Shown here piece by piece: positions 13,801 through 15,948 of a stretch of 15,948 bases of DNA. Every line of letters starts with the position of its first letter. The first letter of the stretch is position 1. The notes beneath the pieces are model-generated. The model was given only the letters and a program-made list of their open reading frames with translations, was not told where the DNA came from and searched no databases. A program made the position numbers and the translations under genes. Origin of the DNA: Aquirufa sp. (GTDB taxonomy: Bacteria > Bacteroidota > Bacteroidia > Cytophagales > Spirosomataceae); the NCBI GenBank assembly GCA_030833145.1, contig JAURHT010000034.1:1-15948 (forward strand), given 5' to 3'.

Positions 13801-15948
13801 TTAGGCGAATTTGGCTTTAATCGCGTCTTCGAAATTCTTTAAAGCAATTTGCAGATCGACAATCTCGGTGGCGAATTGGGTGAAATTGCAGACTTTGGCT
13901 TTCAATTCGATCTTTTCACAAATCGAATGCACCTGCGCCGCTCCTAAAGTTCCAGAGTTACCCTTCAAGGTATGCAGTTCGGATTGAACGCCTTTACAGC
14001 TACCAGAAGCGTGAGCAGAAATAGCAGCTGCAATCTGTTCTTTGGCCTCCGCAATAAATTCTTCTAACATGCTTTGCACAAAAGCCGGATCTCCGCCCAC
14101 TGCGTCAGAAAGTGAGGCTAATACCTCTTCATCCACCACGAAATCGGTGTTCACTAAAGCCTCCTCGATCGAGCCATGTCCCTCAGACACCCAGCGCGAC
14201 ACCATCGCAATGATTTGCTGTGCTCGAATCGGTTTGGCCAAATAATCGTCCATCCCGGCTGCTATGAAGCGTTCGCGATCCTCTTTCATCGCATAGGCCG
14301 TCATTGCAACGATAGGCGGTAAAGAGGCTATATTCAATGCTTTCAGGCGACGCGTAGTTTCCATCCCATCCATTTCAGGCATTTGGATATCCATCAACAC
14401 TAAATCAAATTTCGCATCTTTTTGCATCACATTAATGGCTTCTTGGCCGCTCGAGGCCATTAAAACCTCACAACCCGCCTTCATCAAAATCTGACTCGCC
14501 ACCTTGCGGTTCGTGGCATTATCATCCACTAGCAATACTCGCGCGTGTACGGAATGTAAAGCCCCAGAAATCGACAAATTCTCGTCTTTCTTCGTCTTCG
14601 CCGCTAAAGCCGAATCCCCTATCGCGAGTTTAATTCTAAACCAGAACGTACTTCCCTTTCCTTCCTCAGACTCCACCCCAATCTCACCGTCCATCATCTT
14701 ACAGAATTCGCGCGAAATCGCTAAACCTAATCCCGTTCCGCCGTAGTTTTTCGAGGTAGAATTATCTATTTGTTGGAAAGCGTTGAAGAGCTTTTCTAAA
14801 TTCATAGGACTGATACCAATACCCGTATCACTCACACGAACTTCTAATTCAGTTGCATCAGAAGAAACCGAAATGGGTTTCACCGAAATCTTAACCGAAC
14901 CATTCTCCGTAAACTTCAAAGCATTTGATGTAAGATTCGAAAGAATCTGTAATAAGCGCGTCTCATCTGCCTTCACATAAGCGGGCACCTTATCGTCAAG
15001 TGTATAAGAGACTTTATTCCCTTTCTGATGCGCTAATGGTGTAAACAAGGCCATTAAACGATCGAAAACATCTTCTAAAAGTATGTCGGTTGGATGAAGA
15101 ACCATCTTACCCGCTTCAATCTTTGCGAGATCGAGAATATCATTCAAAATATGCAATAGTGTCTCTGACGATTTGCGTATCGTTTGTAAATAATCGCGCT
15201 GATCCTCGTCTAATGGCGTATCGCACAATAGGTCTACCATCCCGATGACCCCGTTCATCGGTGTCCGGATTTCGTGCGACATATTCGCCAAAAACTGTTC
15301 TTTGACCTTAAGCGAATGCTCCGCTTGTTCACGGGCTTCTACCAGTTCGGTTTGGTACTTCTTAATATCCGTAATATCCCGAGCGATACCAGAAACCTCG
15401 GAGATAATTCCCTGGTCTAAAATGGGATTCAAATAAATCTCTAACCAGCGATCCGTCCCATCTTTCTTCTTCAAACAAAGCTCGAAATGCTGTTTCGTAC
15501 CTCTAAACGCTTGTTTATAATGCTCTTCCATCACCTTGCGTTCCGCCGGCGCCATCATCTTGAAGCCCATCGTCTCCGAACTGAAATTCAATTGCGGCGT
15601 AATCCCTAGTTCTTGCTCTAACAAGTCCGCATAGTCATGGTTAAAGCTCATCAGCATCAAACGCTTGTTCACCGACCACATGAGGTGAGACGAACTTTCG
15701 AAGATGGAATTTAATCGAGCCGTTTCTCTAGCCAAAGCCTCTTCCGCCTGCTTCCTCGAAATCGCAATCGCCACTTGCCCCGAAATAAAGTCCAATAACT
15801 CTAAATCTCGGTTTTCGTATTTATTCGCGCGTTCATATGATTTCACCCCAATGATACCCGTCACCCGATCTCCTATACGAAGAGGCACGCAGAGCATTAC
15901 TTTGGGAACCACCCCATACAAGTAAATCTTCTTTTCTGCGGCTAAGTG
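13801..15948 (-). CDS. Hybrid sensor histidine kinase GAF-PAS-HisKA-HATPase-REC-Hpt (5' end beyond window)
   Basis: The frame is open to the right edge, so the N-terminus is missing. Residues are numbered here from the TTG codon at 15919-15921, with ten further codons visible upstream ([10 protein letters not shown] is the translated edge, the last L being that TTG). The visible order is the end of a GAF domain (to about 60), a PAS/PAC region (about 70-185), HisKA with phospho-acceptor His216 ([11 protein letters not shown]), and HATPase_c with Asn333, DTGIG (365-369) and GTGLGL (395-400). Next comes a receiver domain with Asp466/467, phospho-acceptor Asp511 ([11 protein letters not shown]) and Lys563, then an Hpt domain with His650 ([10 protein letters not shown]). 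All phosphorelay residues are present. No output domain or response regulator gene lies in the window, so signal and partner are unknown. Confidence 0.93.
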   Translation of the reverse strand, partial: HLAAEKKIYLYGVVPKVMLCVPLRIGDRVTGIIGVKSYERANKYENRDLELLDFISGQVAIAISRKQAEEALARETARLNSIFESSSHLMWSVNKRLMLMSFNHDYADLLEQELGITPQLNFSSETMGFKMMAPAERKVMEEHYKQAFRGTKQHFELCLKKKDGTDRWLEIYLNPILDQGIISEVSGIARDITDIKKYQTELVEAREQAEHSLKVKEQFLANMSHEIRTPMNGVIGMVDLLCDTPLDEDQRDYLQTIRKSSETLLHILNDILDLAKIEAGKMVLHPTDILLEDVFDRLMALFTPLAHQKGNKVSYTLDDKVPAYVKADETRLLQILSNLTSNALKFTENGSVKISVKPISVSSDATELEVRVSDTGIGISPMNLEKLFNAFQQIDNSTSKNYGGTGLGLAISREFCKMMDGEIGVESEEGKGSTFWFRIKLAIGDSALAAKTKKDENLSISGALHSVHARVLLVDDNATNRKVASQILMKAGCEVLMASSGQEAINVMQKDAKFDLVLMDIQMPEMDGMETTRRLKALNIASLPPIVAMTAYAMKEDRERFIAAGMDDYLAKPIRAQQIIAMVSRWVSEGHGSIEEALVNTDFVVDEEVLASLSDAVGGDPAFVQSMLEEFIAEAKEQIAAAISAHASGSCKGVQSELHTLKGNSGTLGAAQVHSICEKIELKAKVCNFTQFATEIVDLQIALKNFEDAIKAKFA

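Noticed and set aside
15915..15921. A start of the histidine kinase gene near 15921
   Set aside because: The apparent first codon is TTG within a GAF domain, and the frame stays open to the window edge with GAF-compatible residues. The gene is truncated by the window rather than starting here.

Overview
The window looks like a chromosomal segment of a Bacteroidota bacterium, most likely a Cytophagales-type aerobe (order inferred with low confidence). The clues are protein style (compact DUF814/NFACT protein, GAF-PAS hybrid histidine kinase ending in REC-Hpt, Bacteroidota-like arginase and acetyl-CoA synthetase), the lack of convincing Shine-Dalgarno sequences, and a TAGATTTG box matching the Bacteroidota -7 consensus TAnnTTTG just ahead of the first gene. 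GC content is roughly in the low-to-mid 40s by eye. No rRNA, tRNA, CRISPR array, insertion sequence or phage gene was seen.

Layout. (1) 20-3630, plus strand: a tightly packed operon of an MHS-family MFS transporter, a 72-residue two-helix membrane protein and acetyl-CoA synthetase (acs). It resembles the E. coli acs-yjcH-actP acetate module in content, but the transporter belongs to an unrelated family. (2) 3631-3799: a repeat-rich convergent spacer. (3) 3800-8208, minus strand: reading from the right, an RqcH/NFACT-like protein, a vSGLT-like Na+/sugar symporter, a strong 15-bp-stem hairpin and an AT-richer arginase gene. (4) 8231-10991, plus strand: an overlapping operon of a YigZ/IMPACT protein, a 2-keto-3-deoxy-pentonate (KdaD-type) dehydratase and an alpha-ketoglutarate semialdehyde dehydrogenase. 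The last two catalyse the final two steps of oxidative (Weimberg-type) pentose or related sugar-acid degradation to 2-oxoglutarate. (5) 10992-11087: a long inverted repeat between convergent genes. (6) 11088-15948, minus strand: clpB, and upstream of it a hybrid histidine kinase cut by the right edge, separated by an intrinsic terminator.

As a whole the segment combines carbon acquisition (acetate/monocarboxylate, sugar, sugar acid, arginine) with protein quality control (RqcH-like, ClpB). No dedicated new system such as a defence island is evident. The points most worth following are the acetate-type operon with its modified transporter, the half Weimberg pathway coupled to yigZ, the RqcH-like protein with an altered DR motif, and the families of short repeats and palindromes in the convergent spacers.
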